This document shows, in pieces, positions 28,181 to 37,813 of a stretch of DNA of 64,000 nucleotides (the stretch's first letter is position 1; each line of letters starts with the position of its first letter). The position numbers were made by a program, and so were the translations under genes. Origin of the DNA: Nitrosospira multiformis (lineage in GTDB: Bacteria > Pseudomonadota > Gammaproteobacteria > Burkholderiales > Nitrosomonadaceae); the NCBI RefSeq assembly GCF_900110185.1, contig NZ_FOCT01000011.1, forward strand, positions 1 through 64,000, written 5' to 3'. A model generated the notes under the pieces. It saw only the letters and a list, made by a program, of their open reading frames with translations, had not been told where the DNA came from and did no database searches.

Positions 28181-28546
28181 TCAATTTTTATCCGGATTCG
28201 ACGTTTCGCCGGAAATCCAATGCAGATATGCGGGCAATCCGCTGCTTATTGGGACAGCAATGATTTCAGGGAGTTCGTAGGGGTGCATGGACTTTATCAG
28301 ACGCTCTACTGAAGAATAATGCGGCGCAACCGTTTTAATAAAGACCGGTACCTCGATCCCGCTTTCCATTTTGCCTTGCCAGCGGTAGATGGAAGTGCAC
28401 TCGCCCTGTATGTTGACGCAGGCGGCCAAGCGCTCTTCGATCAGCTTGTGCGCAAGCGAGACCGCCTGCGCCTTGTCGGGGAGACCGGTAATGACAAGTA
28501 TGTATCCCGTTTCCGGATCGATGTGGGATTGGAGCGTTTGGGACAT
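28181..28546 (-). CDS. cutA: Divalent-cation tolerance protein CutA
   Basis: This protein of about 121 residues belongs to the trimeric, ferredoxin-like CutA1 family. Hallmarks are ITGLPDKAQA, LIEERLAACVNI and VIYRW-like SIYRWQGKME, then PYELPEIIAVPI. ATG at 28546 with GGAAG upstream gives a standard length; a longer frame to 28615 would overlap the SDR gene. CutA is linked to copper tolerance and cytochrome maturation in enterics, but its exact role is unsettled. It is upstream of dsbD, as in many proteobacteria. Confidence 0.93.
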   Translation of the reverse strand: MSQTLQSHIDPETGYILVITGLPDKAQAVSLAHKLIEERLAACVNIQGECTSIYRWQGKMESGIEVPVFIKTVAPHYSSVERLIKSMHPYELPEIIAVPISSGLPAYLHWISGETSNPDKN

Positions 28547-28593
28547 CTGTTTGCTTCCATCGAAAAATGGACTTATTTTACCTGTTTTACGGT

Positions 28594-29487
28594 CTATCCC
28601 GCCGCGCGCAGGCACTCCGCGACTGTGGGATAGCGCAGATGTACGCGCAACTCCTGCTTGATCCGCATATTGGTCAGCCGTCGCGACTCCTGCATGAATG
28701 AGAGCATGCCGGGTGCGATGCGACCTTCTGCTTCGGCACGAGGAACGCGCGAAGGGCGCGGCAAAGCAAATCGGTCCGCTACCAGATCGAAATATTCGCC
28801 CACTTTCAGGTTTGAATCATCGCACGCATGGTAAACCCTGCCTGGTCGCGCATATCGGAGCGCAGCAACGACGATGCGCGCAAGATCGTCCGCATGAATA
28901 TGATTGGTATAACCATCGTCTTCCGACGCCAGCACTGGCGCTCCCTCACGCAAGCGTGCGAGCGGCAAGCGATCGCCGGCGTAAATCCCGGGTACACGAA
29001 GAATCGAAACATTCACACCGTTGCGCAGTCCCCAGTTGCGAATACGCCTTTCCGCATCCGCCCGGCGCACTGCGCGTTCCGTCAGAGGATTGATCGCCCG
29101 CGTCTCGTTTACCAGGGCCCCCTTGCAATCCCCATATACCCCGCTGGTGCTGATGTAGATAAAGCGTTGTGGTAACATTGAGCGCTTCATTTTTGGTCGC
29201 CTTGTCAGGGCCGCCAGAAGATGCGCGGTACGGGTGTCAGTGCGACCGCAGGCAGGAGGCGGAGCAAGATGTAAAACGGCATCTGCCGCACCTGCAAGTT
29301 TATCAAGGCTGTCGGGTATGTCGAGATCGCCGGATACAGGCGTAATCCCCAGCGAACGCAGCGAAGCACATTGCTCGGGCTTCCGGTACAGGCCCAGCAG
29401 TCGGTAATGTGTTAGCAGCAGGGGAGCCGCACGCAGGGCGATATCACCGCAACCCACGATCAAGAGTGTTCGCTTTATCGTTTTCAT
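28594..29487 (-). CDS. SDR-family NAD(P)-dependent epimerase-like protein
   Basis: This protein of about 297 residues has an N-terminal Rossmann motif LLIVGCGDIALRAAPLL and an extended SDR active-site region (YISTSGVYGDCKGALV), with Tyr of SGVYG in the usual place. It resembles the YeeZ/epimerase-like group that lies beside cutA in betaproteobacteria. Substrate unknown. An ATG five codons further upstream (29502) is equally possible, as neither has a strong ribosome site. It precedes cutA by 47 bases. Confidence 0.8.
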   Translation of the reverse strand: MKTIKRTLLIVGCGDIALRAAPLLLTHYRLLGLYRKPEQCASLRSLGITPVSGDLDIPDSLDKLAGAADAVLHLAPPPACGRTDTRTAHLLAALTRRPKMKRSMLPQRFIYISTSGVYGDCKGALVNETRAINPLTERAVRRADAERRIRNWGLRNGVNVSILRVPGIYAGDRLPLARLREGAPVLASEDDGYTNHIHADDLARIVVAALRYARPGRVYHACDDSNLKVGEYFDLVADRFALPRPSRVPRAEAEGRIAPGMLSFMQESRRLTNMRIKQELRVHLRYPTVAECLRAAG

Positions 29488-29543
29488 GTTAGTTACCGAC
29501 ATTCCATTTTTATTTTTGCTGGATCACCCGTAATCGTAATCAG

Positions 29544-30593
29544 ATGTCTCATCAAATTACCATCCAGCCGAGCGGACACAGGTTTTTCGCCCAACCCGGC
29601 GAGACTGTTCTCCAGGCTGCGCTCCGGGAAGGTTTTCCGCTCCCCTATGGCTGCCGCAATGGCGCTTGCGGGACCTGCAAGGGCAAAATCATACAGGGAA
29701 CAGTGGATTTCGGCAGCTATAACGAGAGCGCGCTGACGGAAACGGAAAAACAGGCGGGAATGGCATTGTTTTGCCGGGCGGTACCCCTCTCGGAACTTGT
29801 CATTGAATGCCGCGAAATCGGCGCCATAAAGGATATCAAGATCAAGACCCTTCCATGCCGGGTGCAGAAGCTCGAACGTGTCGCACCCGATGTGATGATC
29901 ATATCGCTCAAGCTTCCCACCAACGAACGGCTGCAATTTCTGGCGGGGCAGTATATCGACATCCTGATGAAAAATGGCAAGCGCCGCAGTTTTTCATTGG
30001 CCAATGCGCCCCATGACGATGAACTGCTTCAGTTACATGTGCGTAATTATCCGGGCGGCGCGTTCGCCGAGCATGTGTTCATGCAGATGAAGGAGAGGGA
30101 TATTCTCCGCTTTGAAGGACCGCTCGGCACGTTCTTTCTGCGTGAGGACTCGGATAAGCCGATCATCTTCGTCGCCAGCGGTACAGGGTTTGCACCGGTC
30201 AAGAGCATCCTCGAGCATGTATTTCACGGGCGCAGTCCCCGCGGCCATGAGCGGCAGATCGTGCTCTATTGGGGAAACCGTACCAGAGCTGACTTGTATG
30301 CACCCGAGTTGGCAGGAAGCTGGCAACAGGAACATGACAATTTTACTTTTATTCCTGTGCTGTCGGAGCCGCTACCCTCTGATAACTGGAACGGAAGGAC
30401 CGGCCTGGTGCATCAGGCCGTGCTGCAGGATTTCGACAATCTCAGCGGCTATCAGGTGTATGCGTGCGGCACGCCGGCAATGGTCGAGGCCGCTCACAGG
30501 GATTTCACGCGCTTGCGCGGCCTTCCGGAAGAAGAATTCTTTTCGGACGCATTCACCACTTCAATCACTTCAGCAAGTCCGACAAAAGCGTGA
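29544..30593 (+). CDS. Ferredoxin-fused FAD/NAD(P)H reductase (CDP-6-deoxy-delta-3,4-glucoseen reductase-like)
   Basis: This 349-residue protein has an N-terminal plant-type [2Fe-2S] ferredoxin with YGCRNGACGTC and a fourth Cys at ALFCRAV. A ferredoxin-NADP-reductase module follows, with RRSFSLANAP for FAD and GTGFAPVKSILEH for the nucleotide. The closest named family is the AscD/RfbI reductase of 3,6-dideoxyhexose synthesis, but the same architecture is used by oxygenase reductases. No dideoxysugar dehydrase or oxygenase gene is nearby, so the partner is unknown. It is divergent from the SDR gene and convergent with hemY. Confidence 0.85.
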   Translation: MSHQITIQPSGHRFFAQPGETVLQAALREGFPLPYGCRNGACGTCKGKIIQGTVDFGSYNESALTETEKQAGMALFCRAVPLSELVIECREIGAIKDIKIKTLPCRVQKLERVAPDVMIISLKLPTNERLQFLAGQYIDILMKNGKRRSFSLANAPHDDELLQLHVRNYPGGAFAEHVFMQMKERDILRFEGPLGTFFLREDSDKPIIFVASGTGFAPVKSILEHVFHGRSPRGHERQIVLYWGNRTRADLYAPELAGSWQQEHDNFTFIPVLSEPLPSDNWNGRTGLVHQAVLQDFDNLSGYQVYACGTPAMVEAAHRDFTRLRGLPEEEFFSDAFTTSITSASPTKA

Positions 30594-30672
30594 CGTTTTC
30601 TTCCTTGCGCCTCTCTTCCCAGTTCTCCAAAGTGACATCGGGAATGGAACCGAAGCTGAACGGCTTCTGGCA

Positions 30673-31899
30673 CTATTCCATCGCATTATTCGGCCCTTGC
30701 GGCCGTTCCAGCTGCCTTACAGCCAGCTCCAATCCTTTGCCGTAGTGCTCCCTTGCCAGTTCGGGCTGCCCAAGCTTTTCATTCAGCTGTCCCAACGCGA
30801 GGTGCGCCGCATATCCCGGTTTGACCGATAGACTGGCTTCAAGATAGCTCTGAGCCTTGCCCCACAGTTCCGCATTGACGCAGAGCTTTCCCAGAGCAAG
30901 CAGCAGGGATGCATCACTGGGATGCTCTTCAAGCCATGCCTCGGCACGTTCTATCTGCCGCAAGGGATCGCTGCCGACGCATTCCGCGTAGAGCTTTGCC
31001 AATTCTGAATCCCATTGACTCTCCAGGCTCTGCTCGACCAGATGATGAACCATGGCGCAGTCTCCTGTTGCAGAAAACGCGCGCGCGGCAGCAGCAGCGA
31101 CTTTGCCATCCTTTTTTTCCGACGGGGATAGGTTCTCCCAATACTCCTTCAGCGCCTGCGGATTCAACATTCTGCTTCTGAGATTCTCTATATGCGCTCT
31201 GCACCTCAGTGGTTTTATGAGGCCGGCCTCAGGACCATCGCGCTGTTCCAGCTGGCCGATCAGTTCAAGCACGACATCCCAGTTTCCAACATTCTGCTGG
31301 GCTTCCAGCTCCAGCTTCAGCGCACCCGGATGTCGGCGCAACTCGCCGGAGGGCAGCTGGTGCAGCAGCTCGAGCGCTTCTTCAGGTCGATGTTCGTCCA
31401 GAAGCAATTCAGCCTGCGTCATCAGCCGCAGTGCCACTTCTTGCGGCGCGCTGGTTTCGGCCTGGGCAATGAACTCGTCCCGACGGGAATAATTTCGCAA
31501 TCCATGGGCCGAGCGCGCGGCAACAATGGCATTGATGGCGCTGAAAGCGGTGGAATCCTCCATTTTCAGGGCGGTGGCGGCGGATTTCTCCGCCTTCGCA
31601 TAACGCCGCTCGAAAAACGCCTTGAGGCCGTCCAGCGTTCCTTCCAGAGCCTTTTCCCGACGCCTGCGAGTGCGAAATTCACTCAGCTCGGCAGGCAGCC
31701 GAGCGGTAAATGCAATAAGCCGCATCCCCAGGTAACCCATCAAAATGATGGCCAGCAGCAATAACACCAGCAGATTGAGCGACAGCTCTATACGATAAGG
31801 TTGGGCGACAATCAGCACATAGCCGCTGTTATAAGTGGCAGCGATGGTGACCGCCACGGCAATCATGAACAGGGCCAGAAGCCAGAGCGCCCCCTTCAC
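30673..31899 (-). CDS. hemY: HemY-type porphyrin-pathway membrane protein
   Basis: This 408-residue protein has two N-terminal membrane segments and a long cytoplasmic TPR-like helical region (YAEKAEKSAATALK, AHLALGQLNEKLGQPELAREHYGKGL). It is the proteobacterial HemY, not the Gram-positive oxidase of the same name. Its function in haem synthesis is undefined; it is thought to scaffold the enzymes. GTG start with GAGGAAACAG upstream; the start overlaps the hemX stop (GTGA). Last gene of hemC-hemD-hemX-hemY. Confidence 0.9.
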   Translation of the reverse strand: MKGALWLLALFMIAVAVTIAATYNSGYVLIVAQPYRIELSLNLLVLLLLAIILMGYLGMRLIAFTARLPAELSEFRTRRRREKALEGTLDGLKAFFERRYAKAEKSAATALKMEDSTAFSAINAIVAARSAHGLRNYSRRDEFIAQAETSAPQEVALRLMTQAELLLDEHRPEEALELLHQLPSGELRRHPGALKLELEAQQNVGNWDVVLELIGQLEQRDGPEAGLIKPLRCRAHIENLRSRMLNPQALKEYWENLSPSEKKDGKVAAAAARAFSATGDCAMVHHLVEQSLESQWDSELAKLYAECVGSDPLRQIERAEAWLEEHPSDASLLLALGKLCVNAELWGKAQSYLEASLSVKPGYAAHLALGQLNEKLGQPELAREHYGKGLELAVRQLERPQGPNNAME

Positions 31900-32945
31900 C
31901 TGTTTCCTCGGTCACGCGTCAACCTGTAGTTACGAACCGCATCAAGACTTGCTGAGATGCTCGGCAACTCAGCGCCGATATCAGTTTCGCCCAATTGCTG
32001 CAATGCTTCCCGGAAATCGACGACGGGTTGGGCTTGAGTGTTGTAATAACGCCTGATCTGCTCCCTGGACGCGTCGAGGTCAGCCTTGAAGCTGCGTCCG
32101 TTATGCGCAAGCAGCGCATACCGTGCGGATAAGAGCCGCAACTTCAAATTCTCGCGTAGGAAATATGCTTGCGATGGCGACAGCAGGGCGACATCTGGGC
32201 TGTCCATATGCTGTATCCGCACCAGCCGTTTGAAATCCTCCCATACTTGACGCAGAAAGCGCAGCCATACATTTTCGGAGGCGGGAACGGGAAGCGGAGA
32301 AGAGGCACTCTCAGGGGGTCGAAACTCCATTGCCAGCGGCAGCGTATCGACGGAGGCAGCAAGATTATCCAGGCGCAGGCTGATTTCCGCAGTGTCAACA
32401 TACGGCACCGATTTCAGCAGATCCATATCCTTTGCAATGGTTTTTCGCAAAGAAGCCAGTTGCGGACGATCCGTGCGCTGGAGCCGGCTATCCGCCTCCT
32501 GCATTGCAATCAGGGCGGATTTAACGTTGCTTGCCAGTTGCAGTTGCTGGTTGGCGATAAGCAGTAACTGCTCCACTTCTTCCAGCATTGCTTCATCGCG
32601 GCTTCGCGTAAGTTCCTGGTAAAGCGCTTCCAGGGCAACCTGCTGGCTCTGGGATTCAGCCAGTTTGTCTTCAAGGAGGTCGAGCTTCGTTTCCGCACGG
32701 CGTCCCGCTTCGACTGCATCAGCTGCAGTATTGCGCGCCTCCTTGCCTGAAGTATCTGCCTCGGCCAGCCGTCTTGCCAGCTCATGCCGCAGCCCTGCGA
32801 TTTCACTGCGCGTATCGTACCATTGCCAGGCGAAAACCAGGATCAGAATCAAAGCAAAAACCAGCAGGGGATTGGCGTGCGCAAGCCATCTCACCCCTGC
32901 TTTCTGCGGTCGATCGATATCAGCAGACTGAGTTTCCACGCTCAT
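31896..32945 (-). CDS. hemX: HemX (uroporphyrinogen-III methyltransferase-like) membrane protein
   Basis: This 349-residue protein has one membrane segment (PLLVFALILILVFAWQWY) after a short cytoplasmic tail, followed by a long coiled-coil and a helical domain containing ELLLIANQQLQLASNVK-like sequence (VEQLLLIANQQLQL). The HemX family lies in hem operons of proteobacteria. Despite the database name, it lacks the SAM-binding motifs of true methyltransferases. It probably organises tetrapyrrole enzymes at the membrane. It is preceded by a small 12-base tandem repeat after hemD. Confidence 0.9.
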   Translation of the reverse strand: MSVETQSADIDRPQKAGVRWLAHANPLLVFALILILVFAWQWYDTRSEIAGLRHELARRLAEADTSGKEARNTAADAVEAGRRAETKLDLLEDKLAESQSQQVALEALYQELTRSRDEAMLEEVEQLLLIANQQLQLASNVKSALIAMQEADSRLQRTDRPQLASLRKTIAKDMDLLKSVPYVDTAEISLRLDNLAASVDTLPLAMEFRPPESASSPLPVPASENVWLRFLRQVWEDFKRLVRIQHMDSPDVALLSPSQAYFLRENLKLRLLSARYALLAHNGRSFKADLDASREQIRRYYNTQAQPVVDFREALQQLGETDIGAELPSISASLDAVRNYRLTRDRGNR

Positions 32946-32992
32946 GATTAGCGTAGGAGCAAAATTGTGTTGTCGCCCTTCGCCGCTGTTAC

Positions 32993-33016
32993 CTTTGCCG
33001 TCACTTTTGCCGTCAC
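32993..33016. repeat. Two tandem 12-base units between hemD and hemX
   Basis: CTTTGCCGTCAC is followed directly by TTTTGCCGTCAC (11 of 12 identical), within the 74-base gap between hemX and hemD. Probably a slippage product with no evident function. Confidence 0.6.
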
Positions 33017-33019
33017 CTT

Positions 33020-33802
33020 TCAGCCAATGTGGCCGGAAAAATAATCCTGCAAACCCGCCACCAGCCCATCATCCCCGGCAGCGGTAACAATCACGCGGTT
33101 AAATCCCAATTCCCGTGCCACCCCCGCGATGCGCTCATGGGAAACGAACAAGGGCGTGTTTTCAAGCCATGTTCTGCCTGAGTCGCCCATCATCTCCCAT
33201 AAATTGCGCAACCCTTCACTGCTGGTAACGGTAACCGCATTCATCTCACCACGCGCCCAGGCTGCGAGAAGCGGTGCAATTTCCGCTTCCGGCCGTATCC
33301 GGCGGTAACACTCCGCGTATTCGACAAAAGCGCCACGTTTCCTCAGTGTTTCCCCCAGCAGTTCGCGTCCGTTGTCGCCCCGAAAAATGATGATGCGCTT
33401 GCCCGCTACATTGATGCGATTCAACTCTGCCATATCGAGCAAGGCTTCGCTGTCGAATCGCACCGCAGGCACGATTACTCCGCTCACCCCAAATCGTTGC
33501 AGTGTTCTGGCAGTACCCTGACCGACTGTCGCAATTTTGAGGTCGAACGGCAATGCGCGTTTCGCGCATATGACGCTCATCGCCTTATTGACGGCGTTGG
33601 GGCTGACAAAAATCGCCAGATAGAATTCGTCCAGGCGCTTGATCAATTCGAGCAATGGGCGTGGGTCGGAGATATCCTGAATCTCCAGGACCGGAAACAG
33701 GTAGGGTTCTCCGCCTGCTGCTCGTATTTTCCCAGCAAGCTCCCCCGCCTGGTGGGAGGGACGCGTGACCAGGATATGAATCCCGGTCAGCGGCTTGCTC
33801 AC
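33020..33802 (-). CDS. hemD: Uroporphyrinogen-III synthase
   Basis: This 260-residue protein has the two-lobed HemD pattern: [24 protein letters not shown] at the start, [13 protein letters not shown] in the first lobe, and [18 protein letters not shown] with [13 protein letters not shown] in the second. It closes and inverts hydroxymethylbilane to uroporphyrinogen III. The ATG overlaps the hemC stop (ATGA), so production is coupled to hydroxymethylbilane synthase, its substrate supplier. Confidence 0.93.
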   Translation of the reverse strand: MSKPLTGIHILVTRPSHQAGELAGKIRAAGGEPYLFPVLEIQDISDPRPLLELIKRLDEFYLAIFVSPNAVNKAMSVICAKRALPFDLKIATVGQGTARTLQRFGVSGVIVPAVRFDSEALLDMAELNRINVAGKRIIIFRGDNGRELLGETLRKRGAFVEYAECYRRIRPEAEIAPLLAAWARGEMNAVTVTSSEGLRNLWEMMGDSGRTWLENTPLFVSHERIAGVARELGFNRVIVTAAGDDGLVAGLQDYFSGHIG

Positions 33803-34764
33803 GGATGGCTCACGGGTTCAACCGCTTTCGATTCCAGCGCTACCAGAATCTCTTCCGCACCCTTTGCCTTCAGGTTCTTTGCCAGCTGCGCTCCCATTGA
33901 AGCGCAATCATCGGGACTTCCGTTCAGTTCATCGCTTATCATGCGTATTCCATCCTGGCTGGCGACAAATCCGCGCAGCCTAAGCACATGTCCGTTGATT
34001 TCGGCAAAGCCCCCCAAGGGCACTTCGCAACTGCCACCCAGGGCGCGACTCATGGCGCGCTCGGCTTCGACGCAGCGCGCAGTGGGAATATGATGCAGCG
34101 GTTCCATGAGCTTGATTAAATCGGAGCGATCTGCACAGCACTCAATACCCAAAGCGCCTTGCCCTACCGCGGGCAAACTGAGATCGGGGCTTAGCAGGGC
34201 GGTTATGCGATCGGCAAGTCCCAGTCGTTTCAATCCCGCTGCTGCCAGAATGATCGCTGCGAATTGGCCCTCATCCAGCTTGCGCAAACGCGTCTGGACG
34301 TTGCCCCGCAGCGGTTGCACCTGCAAATGAGGAAAGCGCGCGCGCAACTGGCTTTCACGCCGAAGACTGGAAGTGCCCACCACGCTCCCCGGCGGAAGCG
34401 CATCCAGCGTCGCATATTTGTTGGAGACAAACGCATCTCGCGGATCTTCACGCTCCGTGATCGCTGCCAGCGCGAATCCGGCCGGGATATCCATCGGCAC
34501 ATCCTTCATCGAATGCACGGCGATGTCGGCCCGCCCGTCCTCCAGCGCCTGTTCCAGTTCTTTGATGAACAAACCTTTTCCGCCGATTTTGGATAGCGTC
34601 ACATCAAGAATCTGGTCCCCCCGGGTCGTCATTCCGGATATTTGAAATTCCGTTTGCGGGTATAATTCTGCCAGTCGATCCCGGATGAAATTGGCCTGCC
34701 ACAGGGCAAGGGCGCTTTCCCGTGTCGCGATAACTATTTTAGTGGGAGTGAATGAATTAGGCAT
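33799..34764 (-). CDS. hemC: Porphobilinogen deaminase (hydroxymethylbilane synthase)
   Basis: This 321-residue enzyme joins four porphobilinogens into hydroxymethylbilane. Seen are [12 protein letters not shown], the catalytic aspartate D88 in HSMKDVP, the substrate-binding [12 protein letters not shown], and the dipyrromethane-cofactor cysteine C246 in [13 protein letters not shown] at 34764 gives the normal length. The only SD-like AGGA directly abuts that ATG, which is odd, and an upstream in-frame extension to 34848 cannot be excluded. First gene of the hem operon, divergent from ppc. Confidence 0.94.
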   Translation of the reverse strand: MPNSFTPTKIVIATRESALALWQANFIRDRLAELYPQTEFQISGMTTRGDQILDVTLSKIGGKGLFIKELEQALEDGRADIAVHSMKDVPMDIPAGFALAAITEREDPRDAFVSNKYATLDALPPGSVVGTSSLRRESQLRARFPHLQVQPLRGNVQTRLRKLDEGQFAAIILAAAGLKRLGLADRITALLSPDLSLPAVGQGALGIECCADRSDLIKLMEPLHHIPTARCVEAERAMSRALGGSCEVPLGGFAEINGHVLRLRGFVASQDGIRMISDELNGSPDDCASMGAQLAKNLKAKGAEEILVALESKAVEPVSHP

Positions 34765-34911
34765 TCCTATTAAAATAAACAAAAGTTTGGAAAAACTGTC
34801 GGCGCTTATTTTACCATGGCGCATGCCAAAGCCGGACTGAAGTAGCAAACTGAAGTATCAAACCAAGTTACTCAGGGCATGAGCCCCCATCTTCCAGAGA
34901 AGAGGTTGTTT

Positions 34912-37725
34912 ATGGCATCGCTCGCTTCCCCAAGCGAAAGTATTGATACTAATCCTAATCACATCCATGACAAGGAGCCGAAGGATGATCCTCTGCGGGA
35001 GGACATCCGCCTGCTCGGACGCATGCTGGGCGACACCCTGCGTGAACAGGAGGGCGAGCCTACTTTTGATCTGGTGGAAAACATTCGCCAGACAGCTATC
35101 CGGTTTCGCCGCGACCAGGATCCGAAGGCGCGACAGGAACTGGACAGGCTGCTTAATCAGTTGAGCAATAAGGCTACCGAAGCAGTGGTACGCGCATTCA
35201 GCCAGTTCTCGCAGCTATCGAACATAGCCGAGGATATGCATCACAACCGCCGGCGGCGGAGCTACCTTTTAGCACGGTCGCAACCGCAGGCGGGCAGTGT
35301 CGCGCGCGCGCTCGACCTGGTTTTCTCCAAGGAAACAAGCAGTGCGACCCTTGGCCGGTTCTTTGACAAAGCGCTCGTTTCGCCGGTGTTGACAGCCCAT
35401 CCGACAGAAGTACAGCGGAGAAGCATACTTGATTGCCAGTTGGCAATTGCTCGCCTGTTGAACGAGCGCGACCGGGTGCAGCTCACCCCGGATGAGCTAA
35501 GCAAGAACGAAGAGGGATTGCGCACCAACATTCAAATATTATGGCAGACTCGCATGCTGCGCTCGGCGCGCCTGTCCGTATATGACGAAATCAAAAATGG
35601 CCTGGCCTATTATCACTATACTTTTCTTACAGAAGTGCTGCATCTGTATGCGGAAATCGAAGATCTGCTTGAACGCCGGATGGGCGATAAAGCTCCCCGT
35701 ATTCCTCCGTTTCTTCGTATTGGCAGCTGGATAGGCGGCGATCGCGACGGCAATCCCTTCGTTACTCATGAGGTATTACTGCACGCCGCTGAGCGGCAAT
35801 CCGCCCTGGCACTGGATTTTTACATGGGGGAAGTGCACCGGATCGGCCGCCGGTTAAGCCTGACTGATCGCCTGGTCGACGTGGACGATGCCTTGACGGC
35901 GCTGGCTGAGGCTTCGCCCGATCGGGCGCCGAGTCGCGCTGATGAGCCTTATCGACGCGCCCTGATCGGTATTTATGCGCGCCTCGCTGCCACCAGCATG
36001 GGGCTTGGCCATGCAATCAGGCAACGGCGTCCGGTCGGTCCGGCGGAGCCTTACACTGACAGCATGGAACTCGTTCGCGATCTCGATATCGTCATCCATT
36101 CGCTCGAACAGCATAAGTCGGAGTTACTGGCGCGGGGCGATCTGCGTCACGTGCGGCGGGCGGCCGAAGTATTCGGTTTTCATCTCGCGCCGTTGGATAT
36201 GCGCCAGCACAGCCACATTCATGAGCAGGTCGTGGCCGAACTGTTCGAACGAGGCGCCAACCTGAAAGGCTACTCAGACCTGCCGGAAGCGGAACGTGTG
36301 CGCTGCCTCCTGACCGAGGTCAGCAGTCCGCGTCTCCTGCGCTCGCCTTACCTCGACTATTCCGAGCTTGCCCAGAGTGAATTGCATATCGTGGAGACGG
36401 CGGCCGAAATCCATCGCCGCTTCGGTCCGGCGGCATTGCCCAATTATGTCATTTCCAAGGCTGATGGCATATCCGACATCCTGGAAGTTGCGCTGCTGTT
36501 GAAAGAAGTAGGACTGCTGCGCGCAGGAGAAAAACCCTGCCTGCATGTCAATATTGTTCCGTTGTTCGAAACCATTGCCGACCTGCGTGGCTGTGCCCGC
36601 ATCATGGATGAGTTATTCTCGATCCCTTATTACCGCAAGCTGGTGGATTCGCGCAATGACGTTCAGGAGGTGATGCTCGGCTACTCCGATAGCAACAAGG
36701 ATGGTGGATTCCTCGCAGCCAACTGGGAACTTTACAAGGCCGAAACCGAACTCACAAAGGTCTTTGCCAAGCATAAAGTCGAGCTGCGGCTGTTCCATGG
36801 ACGCGGCGGCACAGTCGGCCGCGGCGGCGGACCCAGCTATCAGGCAATATTGGCGCAGCCGCCTGGGAGCGTCAACGGGCAAATACGCATCACCGAGCAG
36901 GGCGAGGTCATCGGCAGCAAATATTCCGATCCGGAGATCGGACGGCGTAATCTGGAAACACTGGTCGCAGCAACCATCGAGGCGACGCTGCTGAGCCATG
37001 ATACGCTGGGCCAATGCGCGGATGAATATTATGGAGTCATGGAAGTACTGGCAGGCGATGCCCTGCGGGCTTATCGCAGCCTGGTATATGAAACCCCTGG
37101 ATTCAACCGGTATTTTCAGGAATCGACTCCGATAAAGGAAATTGCGGGACTCAATATCGGCAGTCGTCCTCCTTCCCGCAAAAAATCCGACCTGATAGAG
37201 GATCTGCGCGCCATTCCATGGACGTTCAGCTGGGGTGTCAACCGCGCGATGATTACCGGCTGGTATGGTTTCGGCACAGCCGTGGAAATGTTCGTGCAGC
37301 GCGAAGGCAGGGGCGACAACGGACTGGGACTCCTGCAGAAAATGTATCAGGCCTGGCCGTTCCTGCAGACATTGCTGTCGAATATGGACATGGTACTGGC
37401 CAAAACTGACATGGGTATTGCTTCGCGCTACGCTGAACTGGTTACGGATGTGGAACTGCGGCGCGAAGTTTTCGGGCGGATACAAAAAGAATGGGAACTT
37501 AGCGTGAAATGGCTTTTTGCCGTGACCGGTCGAACTGAACTATTGCAGGATAATCCCACGCTTGCGCGCAGCATTCGCAATCGTACCCCTTATATCGATC
37601 CACTCAATCATTTGCAAGTGGAGCTGTTGCGCCGGTACCGGTCCGGAGACGCTACAGATGCGGTAACACGCGCCATCCAGCTTACTATCAATGGAGTTGC
37701 CGCCGGACTGAGGAACAGCGGGTAA
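34912..37725 (+). CDS. ppc: Phosphoenolpyruvate carboxylase
   Basis: This 937-residue enzyme converts PEP and bicarbonate to oxaloacetate, replenishing the TCA cycle. Signatures in order are LTAHPTEVQRRS with the catalytic histidine, IGSWIGGDRDGNPFVT, GYSDSNKDGG, FHGRGGTVGRGGGP, and the C-terminal NGVAAGLRNSG. ATG at 34912 has GAAGAGG seven bases upstream and is preferred over an ATG at 34879. In an autotrophic ammonia oxidiser it supplies C4 skeletons and fixes carbon anaplerotically. Divergent from hemC. Confidence 0.96.
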   Translation: MASLASPSESIDTNPNHIHDKEPKDDPLREDIRLLGRMLGDTLREQEGEPTFDLVENIRQTAIRFRRDQDPKARQELDRLLNQLSNKATEAVVRAFSQFSQLSNIAEDMHHNRRRRSYLLARSQPQAGSVARALDLVFSKETSSATLGRFFDKALVSPVLTAHPTEVQRRSILDCQLAIARLLNERDRVQLTPDELSKNEEGLRTNIQILWQTRMLRSARLSVYDEIKNGLAYYHYTFLTEVLHLYAEIEDLLERRMGDKAPRIPPFLRIGSWIGGDRDGNPFVTHEVLLHAAERQSALALDFYMGEVHRIGRRLSLTDRLVDVDDALTALAEASPDRAPSRADEPYRRALIGIYARLAATSMGLGHAIRQRRPVGPAEPYTDSMELVRDLDIVIHSLEQHKSELLARGDLRHVRRAAEVFGFHLAPLDMRQHSHIHEQVVAELFERGANLKGYSDLPEAERVRCLLTEVSSPRLLRSPYLDYSELAQSELHIVETAAEIHRRFGPAALPNYVISKADGISDILEVALLLKEVGLLRAGEKPCLHVNIVPLFETIADLRGCARIMDELFSIPYYRKLVDSRNDVQEVMLGYSDSNKDGGFLAANWELYKAETELTKVFAKHKVELRLFHGRGGTVGRGGGPSYQAILAQPPGSVNGQIRITEQGEVIGSKYSDPEIGRRNLETLVAATIEATLLSHDTLGQCADEYYGVMEVLAGDALRAYRSLVYETPGFNRYFQESTPIKEIAGLNIGSRPPSRKKSDLIEDLRAIPWTFSWGVNRAMITGWYGFGTAVEMFVQREGRGDNGLGLLQKMYQAWPFLQTLLSNMDMVLAKTDMGIASRYAELVTDVELRREVFGRIQKEWELSVKWLFAVTGRTELLQDNPTLARSIRNRTPYIDPLNHLQVELLRRYRSGDATDAVTRAIQLTINGVAAGLRNSG

Positions 37726-37813
37726 CTCCGGGGAGGAACGATATCGCCCGGACGCTTCTAAATGCAAATTGGCTTGGCGCTCATCATGATTTACTGAAAC
37801 AGCAAGTAAGGTC

